DNA of 64,000 nt from Mesodorylaimus sp. YZB2_4 (lineage: Eukaryota; Nematoda; Enoplea; Dorylaimida; Dorylaimidae): NCBI GenBank assembly GCA_030248295.1, contig JASANH010000647.1, positions 682,001-746,000 on the forward strand, in the 5' to 3' direction. The notes beneath the pieces were generated by a model. That model ran no database searches. It saw nothing but the letters and a program-made list of their open reading frames with translations, and was not told the origin of the DNA. Each line of letters opens with the position of its first letter. Positions within the stretch are counted from its first letter, which is position 1. The position numbers were made by a program, and so were the translations under genes. Shown piece after piece: positions 12,676-25,168 of this stretch.

Positions 12676-13852
12676 CTGCACGAAGAAGAAAGCTAAGAAT
12701 GATGAAGAAATCAGTTGAGAAAATCTGAACTCACAAGCAAGTGTGCGCTACGAGAGTCAAACACCTGCTGAGAAACAGATCAAAGCAGCTTGAACTTTTC
12801 TTTATCCGAGAGCTGAGAGTGATAGTCTTATCATTGGCAGACTACAGCGTCTCCAGGAGAGCTTTGTTTGAGACCATACCACACGAAAGCGGAGTCAAGT
12901 CAGTATGATCTGCCGTCTTGAGGAGCTTGCATGCATTATTTTGGAGAGTTGACGCTATTGGACGGGCCAATCAGTGTTTGGCGAGAAAATCCTGGAATAG
13001 CGAAGGGGCTTGCTGCTGCTTCAGTCCATGTATTTCCTAAGCGCGTGCTAGTTTGTGCCAATAAGACGTAAACACACAATATACCTATCCTTCGGTGCAC
13101 AAAATACCTATCCTTTGCTCCTCACTCACACAGTACCCACTCCGGTACCTACTACTGTATCCTGTAAGACTTCGAACAATATGGCATACACACACTAGGT
13201 GGCTGGTCGGGTCGAGAGAATTAGGAATTAATTCATTGGCAATGTGGGAGACTGACTGAAAATGGGAAGCTGGCTGCACTGGCAATACTGTATGTGTTCC
13301 CCCTACTTCCTTTGCTCGAACCTCCCGAGATAAATATGCATCTGTATGGCTCGTGCTGGAATTGGTATGATTTTTCCTTCCACAGGTGGCTTCGAATCCT
13401 GCTGGAAACCAGCCTTTATGAAGAAAAGCACTTCGAATAAATGCACAAACTGCAGTAGGTTGACAAATCCTCTGACAGTTGAACTCTGTGGCACGCTCAC
13501 CGTGAAGTCCCTGCAAGATCGCTATGAGCATCACCGTACTGCAGTGTCATGACGGACCGAAACTTCTTACAACAACCGTGACCTCCATGAGTCGTATCAG
13601 CTCAGCTGCTCATATTGGCACCGTCAAGAAATTGTCTTAGCGACAGCAACATAGTAAAGCATCTACTGTAACTAGCCCACGTCGCCCCCAGTTTCGCCTT
13701 CGGTGCCTACACAGTATTATCGTCACATTTTTTCTTAACAGAGGCTTAGATCCACCAGGATTCTGCTGATCCTAGCTTGCTAAGTCGAAAAACATACATG
13801 AATCCAACACAAGAGCGACACGAGAACTCACATTCCCTCCTGAGCTAGGGGG

Positions 13853-13900
13853 CATCGCACCTGGGCATCGGGCATCGGGCACCTGGGCATCGCATCCCTC
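13853..13900 (+). repeat. Short tandem repeat of GGGCATCG units
   Basis: The octamer GGGCATCG and close variants (CTGGGCATCG) recur four to five times within about 48 bases. No open frame depends on it. Confidence 0.75.
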
Positions 13901-15190
13901 GAATCCTGAGATGGCCCTCTGCCAGTGCGTCTAGCCAACATGCCAAGCAGTGGATGTGGCAGGGCCCAGGTAAGCTGATACCACGTCGCTAGGCGTGAAG
14001 GTCACAAGTAAGCGAGTCGATGATTGGAGAGAGCAGTCCTGAATTTTGGAAAAATGCGTGTAAGAGAATATTTTAACTAAACAATGCGATTTCGGGAGAA
14101 AAGCTGGGGAGCGTTGAAAAATAAATGAGAATCGGCTGGCCGATATGCCCGCTATATGGTACTCTGTATATATGCTTCTCTTGCTAATGAAGTGATTGAA
14201 AGCTGTCTGTTTAGCCATGTGTTGCACTAAAGTATTGCTTCAGGACGCTCCTAATGAATATTTTATCGAATGACCTGTTATTGCGCCAACGAGGGAAGTC
14301 AGTGCTAAAGACCCCAGATTTGTCTATCCTCATACATGTATTTTCTAATGTTTTCATCCTGTGCCGCCTCCTGTAGGTCTGCCGAACTTGGTTCTGCCGC
14401 AAGTAACGTTAGCTCTCTGCTGGAACAAATCTGCTCCTACTCACAAATGTAATAAGACTGCCTACAGTATGTAGCATACCCAATATTAGGCAGCAAATTA
14501 ATCGCACAGGCCTGCAGCTCGAACGAAATTCTCCGTACTGCGTGACTCCGTAGATATTAGAAAAAGCTACGACTTTTATATTTCCTGGTCCTATTTTATC
14601 ACATCACCAAGCGCATTCGAGGGTGGCGGAACACATTATGCACGATAAGGTCCGTATGGCACCCGATTAGTGCACACCCGGAGTGAGAGGCATCCAGGCC
14701 ACAACTCCACGAGCGGATCTGTCTTGTCATTAGCCAATAACTTTACCACTTATGGCATAGTGTTCTAAATTTCGTGGTCCCAAGTTAAACTATTGCACTT
14801 CTCACCGATGGGGGCGCACCTACGATTTGTGCCGCCTTCTTTTATTGACGTCATTCTCTCCTCTAGCTTCATGACTTGTTTTAATAGCACACGATTCCGA
14901 GTGGCAGTTGGTCCAGCGACAGTTTGATGAATGCGGAGACGTGATTTCTTCTTTAACGATTGCGTGGTCTCATTGGGAGGCACATAATGAATTTCTTTAT
15001 CGCCCGGCTTCTGCTAGGAGCAATCTTAATGAGACACGGCATCATTCCGAGATAAAGGATTCGTATTCCCGAACTACACTTTCTTGGCTTCTCGGAACCT
15101 CGAAGGCCTAACAAGTCGTATATAGCTGAGTGGCCGATGCCCTCAGAAGACATCACTTCGAGGCTTGCAAGGTGGCTTTAGAAAAGCACA

Positions 15191-16243
15191 ATGAACAATT
15201 CTTCTTTCGATGTTCTTTGCCAAGTGGCGAAATCTACTGTGACCTCTACCGAATTCCGAGCCGTTTTATGCCTGGAAGTGGCATTTGGCATAGGAGCTGC
15301 TCTGATCAACATTGTTGTGATAAGCTTGATTTTTCGCGTGACAGTGTTCCATGCTAATCTACGATGTCTTCTCATGTTCCACAGTTTCAATCTGGCCCTG
15401 TACAGTGGATCGACTGCCGTCAAGGCCATCTTCTTTCTCTATGTTGGTATGGCGCACGAGAGACCATGCCAGTTGGTGACGGCCCTATACAATTGCAGGG
15501 CGCAAGAGTTGGTCGCCATAATACCTCTGATCTGCGGCATATATGGCCTTTTGGCTGTGTCCCTGGAGCGCCTATACGCCACCATTCGATACCGCACATA
15601 CGACTTTTCCAAGAATACTCCATGGTTGGCCATGCTGCTAATTGTTATCATCTACGGGGTTGCCCTCGCCAATCAGCTATTTCCAATGTCCACTCTACCA
15701 AAAGACAAGTTCATGCCGGTCTGCGCCAGCCTCCTGTCCATGCCTCCCCACGTGGCTGGTCCAGTGTTGGCTCAGAATCTCTGTCTAAACGCATTCTCGA
15801 TTGTGCTCGCATTTACGCTATACGTAGTCAATAAACGAAAATTGGTCAATTCGATAATTAACAGAGCTCAGCACTCTTTGGCCGCCCGTTTTCAAATCAT
15901 TCAAAACGTCAGTGTCAACCAATTGCTGTTGCCATCCATGATCGCGCATACAGTCTACACCATACCGAGCTCGATCACTCTTTTCTTCCTCACCCATGCC
16001 CTTGACCTAAGTGTGGAGAAAAAGCATTTTTGGCTGCATGTCATTCTCTTTTTGCCCATATGCTTGTCGATCTTTCATCCCGTTTTAGCACTGACCCGAA
16101 ATCCGCATATAAGGAAGCTGTTCGTGCAGTCGTTGCCTGAGCGACTCACAATTCGCAGGGAAGGACGGGCAAAAATTTATCCTAATTCAACTGAAGTTCA
16201 TTTTCAATCGTTGGAAGCCATGTGGAATGTGAAGAAGGGCTAA
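15191..16243 (+). CDS. Chemoreceptor-like seven-transmembrane GPCR, sra/srab type, intronless paralogue
   Basis: A single frame of 350 residues with seven hydrophobic segments. It is clearly paralogous to the receptor at 9965-11098: VFHANLRCLLMFHSFNLA, SLERLYATIRYRTYD and NRAQHSLAARFQ align directly, as do Asn/Ser glycosylation-type sites at the N-terminus (NNSS). The tail motif VHFQSLEAMWN matches the AHFKALEDMWN of its partner and is then followed almost at once by the stop. Expected role is a plasma or ciliary membrane chemoreceptor coupled to a heterotrimeric G protein. No intron is needed anywhere in the frame. The two genes are arranged head to head, consistent with an inverted local duplication or two insertions. 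Confidence 0.85.
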   Translation: MNNSSFDVLCQVAKSTVTSTEFRAVLCLEVAFGIGAALINIVVISLIFRVTVFHANLRCLLMFHSFNLALYSGSTAVKAIFFLYVGMAHERPCQLVTALYNCRAQELVAIIPLICGIYGLLAVSLERLYATIRYRTYDFSKNTPWLAMLLIVIIYGVALANQLFPMSTLPKDKFMPVCASLLSMPPHVAGPVLAQNLCLNAFSIVLAFTLYVVNKRKLVNSIINRAQHSLAARFQIIQNVSVNQLLLPSMIAHTVYTIPSSITLFFLTHALDLSVEKKHFWLHVILFLPICLSIFHPVLALTRNPHIRKLFVQSLPERLTIRREGRAKIYPNSTEVHFQSLEAMWNVKKG

Positions 16244-17342
16244 TGAGGTTGCCAGTGATTGGGTTGATGCATATAATATGTAATGTCCTATGGAGAAATG
16301 ACTTGGCCAATTCTTATCAGCTGAACTAAAAACTCTGCTGTCGCTAGTTATAATTGAACCGTCACCTCTGACGGTCATTTTCCCAGTAAGTGACATTCAG
16401 AAGGGGCATGAGGATATAGAAAAGCCTGTGCCACTATTGTTCAATCGCATCATACTGTGCGTACCTACATTTGACATGAATAGGATGTGCAGCGGAGCAA
16501 TGCAGCAATTCTGCGCTCATAAGGAGTGCAGTCTACTGAATCAGTGCGAGTGCATCTCTTTGATCTCTACTCAACTCACTACTAGCATTGCACACAGATG
16601 CACCAGACCGAACCCTTCTAGACCTATCTAAGCTATGAAATAGCTTCACTTACATATTTTACATGAGCCACATTACGGGTATAATGCATTAGGGCCTTTG
16701 ACTGGTTTCGTGCTTCGGCGGTGATTCCTATCTGGGTCATTGACCTACATTCCTGATATATGGCATCCTTCATCCAAAAGCACCTCATTAAGGCCACTTG
16801 ACGGTGAGATTTTCTAGAATAGGTAGGAGTTGAACTTTACGCACAAGACGTCAATACGCAGCCGCACATGTTTGTGTTCATTAGAAATGCATGCACGCAC
16901 GCCTCTGACCTTTAATGACGCAATTATGAGCCCTTGAATGGATCGAGTCTTTGAAATGGATCGAGGGCGAATACTATTGCGACACGATCGGCAATCAGAA
17001 TGTGAATGCGCACACGTATAGTGCTACTGTTACTGCACGAGTATGCTCTGCACAGCCGCACCCGATGGTATTACCAATAGCAATGCATCAAAAGGACTAA
17101 GGCACAAGGCAGCAACACATGACCCCTTCTCCTGCACTTTCTATTGATCGGTCGCAAAATGACAGAACGTCTGTCCTCCCTACCTTCATTCGTGTTCGTC
17201 TTCTAGTTTGCGCTTCCCTCGTTGCGATAAGACTAGCTGCTCTGCGCTCCGCATACCCTCATCTTCAGAGCACGTGTAGTCCTAGCCAGTGCGCCAGCTA
17301 CCTTTCTTGCCAACTTTTCCGCATTGCATACGAATTGAAGAA
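16244..17342. other. Intergenic, nothing assigned
   Basis: No recognisable exon lies between the receptor stop and the epimerase start. The last stretch before 17343 must include that gene's 5' leader. Confidence 0.5.
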
Positions 17343-18633
17343 ATGCAACTGCTCGTTTTTGGTGGGAACGGCTACATTGGAGGCGAGTGTGTTGATCATT
17401 TATTGGAAAAAGGCAACGAGATTACCCTGTTGAATCGCGGTCATTGGATCTGGGATGGCGCAGTAAGATTGAAACCACGCATCAAACACGTCTATTGCGA
17501 TCGATATGATCCGCAGAACGCTGCTTCCGTTGAACTTGAATTGGGAGAGAAACAATTCCATGCAGTCATTGATTTCAGTGCCACTGAAACTGCCCGTGTT
17601 CAGCCATTTTACGACGTGTTGAAGAAACGAGCTAAACTATACGTTTATATCAGCAGTGATTCCTGTTACGAAGTGTGCGATAAGAAAAGAGAGGGTGCGA
17701 GTAAGGAAGAGGATGCCGTCAGACCTGCGGATGAGAAAGTACGAGACGAATTGGCCTCGAAGGATGCATATGGAAATGGAAAGTTGTGCGTTGAGGAATT
17801 CCTGGCTGAAGAGCAGAAAAAAGGTGAGTTGCCCCATAGATCCCTGGCTATAAGCTATCAAACATCCATGTCATATTTTGCCCTCGCAGGTATGTGCATC
17901 TCATAATGAGGGGGAAGATGAACCCATTGATGAGGAGATGTGCCCCAAGGCACACCACCCAGGCTGTACCCTGACAGCAGAGTATGTTTCAGGCGGCCTT
18001 CCCTACGTTTTTCTTCGTCTACCAGACGTGTTAGGCGAACGGGACACTACGGAGCGATGGTGGAAATACCGAATATGGATGGAGCACCAAAAAACCTTGG
18101 GCATACCAGTCCTAGTGCCCCGCTTCACAGAGACCTTGTACACGAGCTACGTGGATGTGCTTGATGTGGCCTCGGTCCTGCAACTAATCCTAACCTCAGG
18201 TGAGCGCGTGTTCAATCAAACTTACAATGTGGCTTTAAAAGATCCAATGCGTCTGATCGATCTGCTGCAAGTTATCAAGTCAGCTTCCGAATGCGATGCT
18301 GAACTCAAATTCGAAGAAGGTGATTTCCAATTTCCCACTGTCCACGACGCACCGACAGGAGCTTTGAAAATTGGGGGCGACTTTTATTTTCCAAGCGTCA
18401 CCAGGGGCCCGATCGATGTTACAAAGATCAGTACGGAATTGGGATGGGCACCACCGTCAAAGGCGGAGTTCGAAAATGGCAGAGCCAGACAGATCGCTCG
18501 GTTCTATCAAGAAGCAAAGCAGCAATTTCCCAATGAACTTACATCAGCAGCCGAAAGTTTATTGATTGATTTAGAAAATCGATTAAAGCCAGGGATTAAG
18601 GAGAAGTTTATGAACGAGCTTGCTAGTGTGTGA
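17343..18633 (+). CDS. NAD-dependent epimerase/dehydratase-like protein (extended SDR fold)
   Basis: Two exons, 17343-17823 and 17993-18633, joined in phase 1 by a GTGAGT donor and a TTTCAG acceptor, encode 373 residues. The N-terminus is a Rossmann nucleotide-binding motif, VFGGNGYIGG, within residues 4-13. A YxxxK catalytic pair is visible in DAYGNGKLCVEEF near residue 145, and VYISSDSCYEV supplies the usual Ser strand just upstream. The C-terminal half (GLPYVFLRLPDVLGERD, SYVDVLDVASVL) is typical of sugar-nucleotide epimerase-like SDRs. The closest remembered relatives are epimerase-like proteins of bacteria and plant plastids, so substrate and origin are open. It is probably cytosolic: there is no signal peptide or membrane segment. 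An upstream in-frame ATG-less extension is ignored because the Rossmann motif starts at this ATG. Confidence 0.8.
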
Positions 18634-21037
18634 TATCTTTGTTGTACCCACCGTACTTCCTCGATGACCCAGAGGCTCATAATCAAACTGTTCAGAAGGG
18701 GCTAAAACATTATTCGATCTTATTGTTAGTGTAGTCGATACTGGTGGTCGAACTGATACGCGTCTACAGATGTGGTGATTGACATGGCCCAGCAAGTGCG
18801 TATACGTATGCCAGCTATTGATTATATCGAGCCACCAATTAACAGCAAGGACCGCCGCTTGACTGTTGTCTGAGCGGCTCATCTTTAACCCATCATCGAA
18901 CGCGAGTATGCTCGAAGATACACGTGTACTGTACACGAAATGACTGACTGCGAGACGAACACGGCCTGTGAGCATCTAGCAGACGAGAGGCAGACCTCTC
19001 GGCCGCAAGCTGGGGCCGGAGTTTGTCTAAAGATAAGCAGAGTTGCCGTGCCTGTTGACACTGCTCAATACGTGAATGCCATTCTAGGCAGGCACCAGGT
19101 TCAAAGTAGGGGACAATATGTCATGACCATTGTAATTCGCACCATCTCCGGCGCTTTGCTTGAGCGATTTAAAAGATTTATCAGGAGGTTGTCTAACGAG
19201 GGGCAGGAGGAGCAGTATTTGAGGGATACTCTAGTAAATTATGGCACGTCGTATTCATCCTGGGCGTAATGGGGATCTTTTTTGTGCGTCTCAGGTACAG
19301 GAATAACAACCTTGGAGGTGACGAGTGACGGGCAAGAGGATATTGGGTATGCCTCAGCATATATGATGAGACAGCATTGCGTACAGTACTTCTTCATGGA
19401 AGGTGCCTGGCTTATAATATTTTTATACTGCATAAACGATACAGCATCTAGCTAGAGAGTTGTGAAACATTGGAAGCATACGCAAGACCACTTGTTTATC
19501 ACTTCATCAACTTTCCTAACCTCGTTCCAAGCCGCGAGCGTGGATTCCATGGCATTAAGTCAGATTGTTTTATGGCCCTATAATACAGGAAGGGTGTCCT
19601 GACTATGGATGCTCTTTCTCTCCGCACATTTACCTTATTACCGGCTTGGCCCACTTGCTGGCCTGCCTGATTATTATCCATCTTGGAACCAAATAAGCGT
19701 CAGTTTCGTTCTCTTGAACAACTAGTGACACGATGACCACCGTTAGCAGGGCAACAACGGATCGCATGCTGCTGACAGAAGAGTGAGGGAAGTAAAAAGT
19801 TTTCTAATCCTAGTGCGGATATTCCGCATTTGGTCCTGTTTTATACGTTCTCGATTACACGTGACCTGGCGTGCCAGGAAATCCGATTAGGCTCAATTTG
19901 TATGCCGCATTGGTCTAAACTATGCTAATGGAATTAAAACTGACGGGGTAGACTGGGCTCGTGACGGCCATGTTTATGACGCACTTAGTTATGCTATCGC
20001 ACCATCAATACCCAATATTCATATTCCAGACTCATAAAACCTTCCTGATGTACGTGCATGGATGGCATAGTTAACAAAGGCCAGTATTTCATTGCACTAT
20101 GGAGGGCACCTAAAACAAGCACTATTTTAAGCTTACCCATGTACGTGCTTCTGGTTTGACTTGAAGCACGTTCTGTTGGCCTGTTTAGAACAGGCATGAC
20201 GACAAAAAAAGATACATGACCTTGATCACGTTCCTGTTCGAAACCTTCTATTATGGGAGACCCAAGTCAGGATGTCAGGCATTGTCATTTTTATAAATAA
20301 CCTTGAAGGCTTAGCCCACGTCCCGCTTTCCGACCAGTTTTCCTGTAGCCTGCCTTGTGGACGTAGCTCCTTCCTCAGGAATTCTGTGCCAACATCAGAG
20401 ACCTGGAATGACAACGCGCTTCCAAGCTGGTACCAGTTTCCTGGCTTTTACTCCTTCGGCGTCCGCCCTGCATCTGCACCAGCTAATGAGCTGACTATAG
20501 AGGTGGAAGGAATGGTCTTCTTATACTGCATCGCTCAGCTGGAACAGAACTGCGGCCTCCCAGACAGAGTTGCTGGTCAACCATCACGGAATCATCTGAT
20601 GTGAACCATTGGGTGCACGGTTTTTATGATGCCTAACTTTTCTGGACTTCTGAAGTGAAACGATGCCCCAAAACTTGTCGCCTTGTTTATCATGGCATGC
20701 TGGAGCAGTGACTGTTCTCACGCCGACAGTAATTGGCCAATAGGGTCTAACACGATGTTTTCCCAATGCCCAATGGTACATAGCGAGTCATTCGAGACAG
20801 CAAGGAGTATGGCAACACTAAGTAGACCCACCTAGTTGTGCGCGACATTGTCAGTTGACCAAGAAGACAAGTGTGATCACACATACAGATCGATAATCTC
20901 TCTAAAATGTGTTTGCCGATTGACTACACAAAAACCCAAAGCCCACTCAACTACTGCCCATCGACTCATGATTGATTACACGCAATGCCTACTTCTCCAC
21001 AAAACATTGATTACTGCACACGCACACATCTGATCAC
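18634..21037. other. Intergenic, one weak ORF
   Basis: No gene is assigned. A plus-strand frame at 20272-20604 has a somewhat coding-like second half (Pro/Ala/Glu-rich, acidic) and could be part of an unrecognised exon, but there is no domain or clean splice site to support a call. Confidence 0.45.
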
Positions 21038-21305
21038 TCATCGCACAACGAATACATACGTCTTGCTTGGAGGGCCTCTTTCCGACTTCGAGTCAACAGT
21101 GAACACCTCCCAGGCATAGTTGCCCGGAGAAGTGACCGCAAATGTGGCAAAGTTATTGGGCGAACTTAACGTGGCCACGATCTCCCACTTCGAGATACCT
21201 AGTTGCTTGGAAATCACCATATCGTACTTGACTGCCTTGGACACCCTTTTCCACGAGAACGTGATCGGGGACTTGGTTGAGAGAAGTGCGCCCGGCAGTG
21301 GCGAA
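21038..21305 (-). CDS. Possible fibronectin-III-like terminal exon
   Basis: Read on the minus strand from a CCTCAG acceptor, the frame has the spacing of an Fn3/Ig-like beta sandwich: an N-terminal LPGALL, then ITFSWKRVSKAVKYDMVI, then PGNYAWEVFTVDSKSERGPP, then a terminal strand YVFVV just before the stop. The Trp-x-x-Val and Tyr-Ala-Trp-Glu-Val positions are the usual core. Upstream exons are not identified, so the start is arbitrary. It might be the last exon of a secreted or membrane protein, or a fragment. Confidence 0.35.
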
Positions 21306-21848
21306 CTGAGGAATGGTGGCAGACACGAGGCGACCACTGGAACCCACTCACCTGTCACAGGTCCAGACTCAAGATGGCTCCAACAAAAGCCGCAGTCCAC
21401 AACAGACATGAGGCCCGCCAAGTATCACAAGACATACCGCACTGACCTCCAATCCACTGACCACAAACCATCGCCAAGACCCGCAGGTGTGTCTCATCCT
21501 CGCATCGACTGCAGCCCGGCCGCCCACGCGCCCTACATCCTAACCTAGCCAGTTACGCTAACGTGAATAAGTCGTGTAGTTTAATCATCGAAAAAAAAAC
21601 AGAACAAATTCTAGCAGGCATCAACACGTGTCAATCAAGAAAAACAACGTAGGTGAATGGGATTACTTCTCGCTTTTAGGAATTTCAAAAGCATAATGCA
21701 CGACATTTTTATCGAAAATAGAAAATCCATTCTCGTTTCTTTGATTTCCCTCCAACAGCCATCATCGAGAAATATTGAAAGCAATCAATCTGTCTGCATT
21801 CACCAAGGCGCACGGAAACACGTTATACAGTACATTCGCTCTCTTCGC
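21306..21848. other. Unassigned spacer upstream of the Fn3-like exon
   Basis: Nothing is recognised here except that it should include the 3' untranslated region of the minus-strand G3BP gene. Confidence 0.4.
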
Positions 21849-24800
21849 CTACTGAGGGTGCTGCGTGCTGCTGCCCCGAAACGTGCTTGAATAAACGCGA
21901 CCCTGCTTGCCGATACCGCCTGGACCGCCGTAAGGGGCGCCCGCAGCTGGTCGATTCGGTGCACCACCGCCGCCTCGCGGGCCCATATTTCGCAAATGCA
22001 CTCCGCCGCCGCGTCCCATGCCGCCACCCATTTGAGGACCACTCAACGAAGGGCCGGAAGGGAATGAACGCCCGTTGTACGGGTGACTTCCGCCGCCGCC
22101 GCCAGTGTTCACGTTCCGCTTCGCATCGATATAGACGTCGCTACCATTGTAAGGGAAACATTTCTTTTCGATCAACTTATGCGCCGTCTCCGATGAGTCG
22201 AACGCAACAAACCCGAAGCAGGTTGGCGGGGCATTATTCGTGTTCTTTCGACGAATTCTCGCTTCCAAAATGCCACTAAAGCCAAGACCTACAAAGAATT
22301 TGCCCGACTGAAACAGTGCTTTGTACAATAAGAAATTAATGGCTCTTACTTTCCAAATATTCTTTTAATTCGTTCTCCTGCGTGTTCATTGGTAAATTTT
22401 TCAAATAAGCTTGATGATCCAACGGCATCGTATCCACTGGGCCTGGAGCCGACGAAGTTGAACCAGGTCGGTTGCCACCAACATAATGACCACTGGGTGC
22501 CGGCGATGATCGAGCATCTTGACTAGCTCCTCCGCTGTAGCTTGACCGCTGTTGTCGATGCGGATGTCCGTGACGATTCGGTGGATTTTGCTGATGACCA
22601 GATGCCTTGTTAGTATTCTCACCTTGCGCAGAAATGGGGGCCTGAAATTTCAGCGAAAAATAAGATCAACTATTGAAGCCAACAAATGCATAAAAACTAT
22701 ACTCAGATAAAAACTCAGCGCTTGCGGATAGGTATATAAACTTCGAGGGAAAGGGTCACTCAGACAAGACAAACTGCAGCCATCAAGCAGTATTTACTAT
22801 AGGTTGCAATGTTAAAATACAGAACCAGTTACTTACTCCTGTTGGAGAAAGCAAGGATGGAGCTGACGGACCCGGAATTGGCGCCACATGCTGCGACTGC
22901 TGCTGCGCCGCTGAAATTTGATGTGGACTACGATTGATCTTTTGCGACGAGGCGACATTTGCCCATGTTTTATCGACCGATCCGCTTTCCGCCGTTTCTT
23001 CACGCTCTTCCGATGGGGCGGGAGAAAATTTGTCAACCGACGGCGGTCTTTGCGGTTGCTCCGTTGTTGCAGCAGCTGCGGGTGTCGGCTCCGACGGCGG
23101 TGGTTGCGCCGAAGGCATTGGAGCAGCAGCAGCTGACGCGATCTGAACAGCTGGTTGCGGCTGAGAACGCTGCGGCAAAGGTTGCTGACCGTACGGAACT
23201 GTGGTTGACGCCCCAGTTTGCTGAACAGCAGCAGGTTTCGTCGTAACAGTTGGATGAGCCGACTCGAAATTTACCTCGTTATCCGAAATGAAAGGGGCCG
23301 ATGTCGGTAGCCCTTGCGGCTGCCCAGAGGAAGGGATGCTGCAAACAAATTCATACATTAGTCTGAATAACTCCGCCAGGTCAGACCACCAAAGCCTACT
23401 CGCTATCAGAGTTGACAAAAACCTAATCAAGCATATCTCATAGAGGGCAAGTCAACTGTTGTCTCATCATTCACTTTCGCACGTAGCCATTACAGTCAAA
23501 GTGGGAAATCGTATCTGCCTGACCAATTAAGCGAAGTTAGAACCAAAGGTAATTTTCATAACTACAGCACCGTAAACAAACAGCTAGCACCTTTTTCTCC
23601 ACAACCATCCATGTACTAGATCAAAAAAGAATTTTTCGCGAACGAATTCTTTTATCCCATCCTGTTATCAAATTCTGTATCAAACTTTCGTACAACCCGT
23701 CACATTGTCTTGTCACACGGCGTATGAAAGGTCTTTAGGATTCATGACTGCACTACGATTACAAGGTATTGAATTCAATTCAAAAGCTGGTCCCACACAA
23801 CTCAGACTGCGAATACTACTATTCAAATCATTAGGCGAACTGCATTTCCAAAAATCGCAAAATTAATGCCCTATTTTAATTTTTATAACAAAAATACGTT
23901 GCATCGTGGCGCATTTATTCATTATATATCTTTCTTAAGATGACAAAATTTACATAAAGCCATAGGAGGTTAAGGGAATTTATCGAAATGAAACCGACTG
24001 AGTAATGCAGTACCGTACACAACTAAATGTTTGGAGCTGCCCAAACATTGACTGTTTCGCATTTACATGGCCCGACAAGGCTTACGTCGACACCGCTTAG
24101 TCAACGGACAGCTGCTTACTCACTAAATGATTTCCCAGTTTGATTGTAAGACAGATATTTGATGAGAAAAGATAGATCACTTACATGACAGGCCCAGCAG
24201 TAGTCGCGGCCGAGAATCCAGAAACAGCGACGACTTGAGTCGGCAACGACGGACTCACCACTTGCGGCTGAGCAAAAGCCGACACTGGTATTGGTTGCGG
24301 TTGAGCTGAGCCTTGTTGCAAGTTGTAGCGGACGTTTTGGATTTCATCGGGATGGTGAGTGTTGCCATTATTCATAATCGTATGGTCGTGAGTCGGTTCG
24401 CGAGCCCGACTGTGATCCAAGACAGTCGGTACAGCATCAGGATCTAAAAAATGAGCAGAGCCAACTACCAGAGCTATTTGCTAGGCCTAACCTGCTAACG
24501 CTTTACAGACTCAGAGTTGAAAAAGTATAATCAGACTTATTCATAGAGGGCAAGTCAACAATAGTTTCATCACAAATACGACATACACGTGTGAACCCAA
24601 AGTTTAAACACTAAAAAACTACGTACCCGCTGGTGCGCCGTTCTCTTGCGGCAACTTTTCCGCGAATAATTCGTCTTCGTAACGAAAGATGTCGTTATGA
24701 ACGTAGTATTTTTTTTCCGACTGTGGTGCCAAGACAAACGTTTGCACAAAGCGACGCATCGGACCACCGCTAACACTGATCTCGCCCACTACCTGAAACA

Positions 24801-25168
24801 TACACATATAACTGTAAAGGAGGGCTCAGGAATAGACCCCGGCTTCAAACTAAGGACTTCACTGCATACAGTACCTGAACGACGACTCCTTTTCCCAAGG
24901 TTTCGTGGGCGTCCAAAGCTCGAATACGAGTGCGGCATTCTTCGAAACTCAAATCTCTGATCTTATTTTGGATCGCCGTCTGACCAACGATTTCTTCCAT
25001 GTCGGTTCCATGCACGAAAATGGACTCATTGCTGTAGAAACGATGAACATAGCGAGGTGCCTCGGCCAGCAGAGTGTAATACTGACGCACAAACTCGCGA
25101 CCAACGCATTGTGGTGCCGGTGGTAATTGTGGGCTCGGTGAATTTTCTTCCACTTGCATGCTTACCAT
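21849..25168 (-). CDS. gtbp-1: G3BP/Rasputin homologue: NTF2-like domain and RRM
   Basis: Six exons on the minus strand: 25168-24875, 24792-24627, 24443-24185, 23338-22837, 22641-22350, 22288-21849; all phases agree, giving about 650 residues. Residues about 20-150 form an NTF2-like domain ([42 protein letters not shown]), which in this family dimerises and binds FxFG-type partners. The middle is a long disordered Gln/Pro/Ala-rich region. The RRM has RNP2 AYLKNLP and RNP1 CFGFVAF, followed by a Gly/Arg/Pro-rich RGG-like tail. G3BP proteins bind mRNA in the cytoplasm and nucleate stress granules. The start is the first of two close ATGs (25168 or 25159), just after a TTCTAG acceptor-like site that could be used for leader splicing. 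The symbol is by homology to the C. elegans gene. Confidence 0.92.
23434..23462 (+). repeat. G3BP intron repeat, copy 1
   Basis: TCATAGAGGGCAAGTCAAC lies here in the third intron and again at about 24540-24560 in the second intron of the same gene, with weaker similarity continuing for some 30 bases. Confidence 0.6.
24538..24566 (+). repeat. G3BP intron repeat, copy 2
   Basis: Second copy of the 19-base string found near 23440, in the neighbouring intron and the same orientation. A shared intronic element or an old internal duplication are both possible. Confidence 0.6.

Larger units (their letters stand above)
11099..15190. other. Long spacer between the two divergent receptors
   Basis: About 4 kb with no convincing gene. 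It should contain the promoters of both receptor genes. Features seen are a repeat copy at 12465-12675 and a small tandem repeat at 13853-13900. The open frame at 12185-12718 has no recognisable domain and overlaps the repeat, so I do not call it. Confidence 0.5.

Noticed and set aside
12185-12718. 177-codon plus-strand ORF with a hydrophobic first third
   Set aside because: No domain, no splice support, overlaps a dispersed repeat, and an equally open frame lies on the opposite strand.
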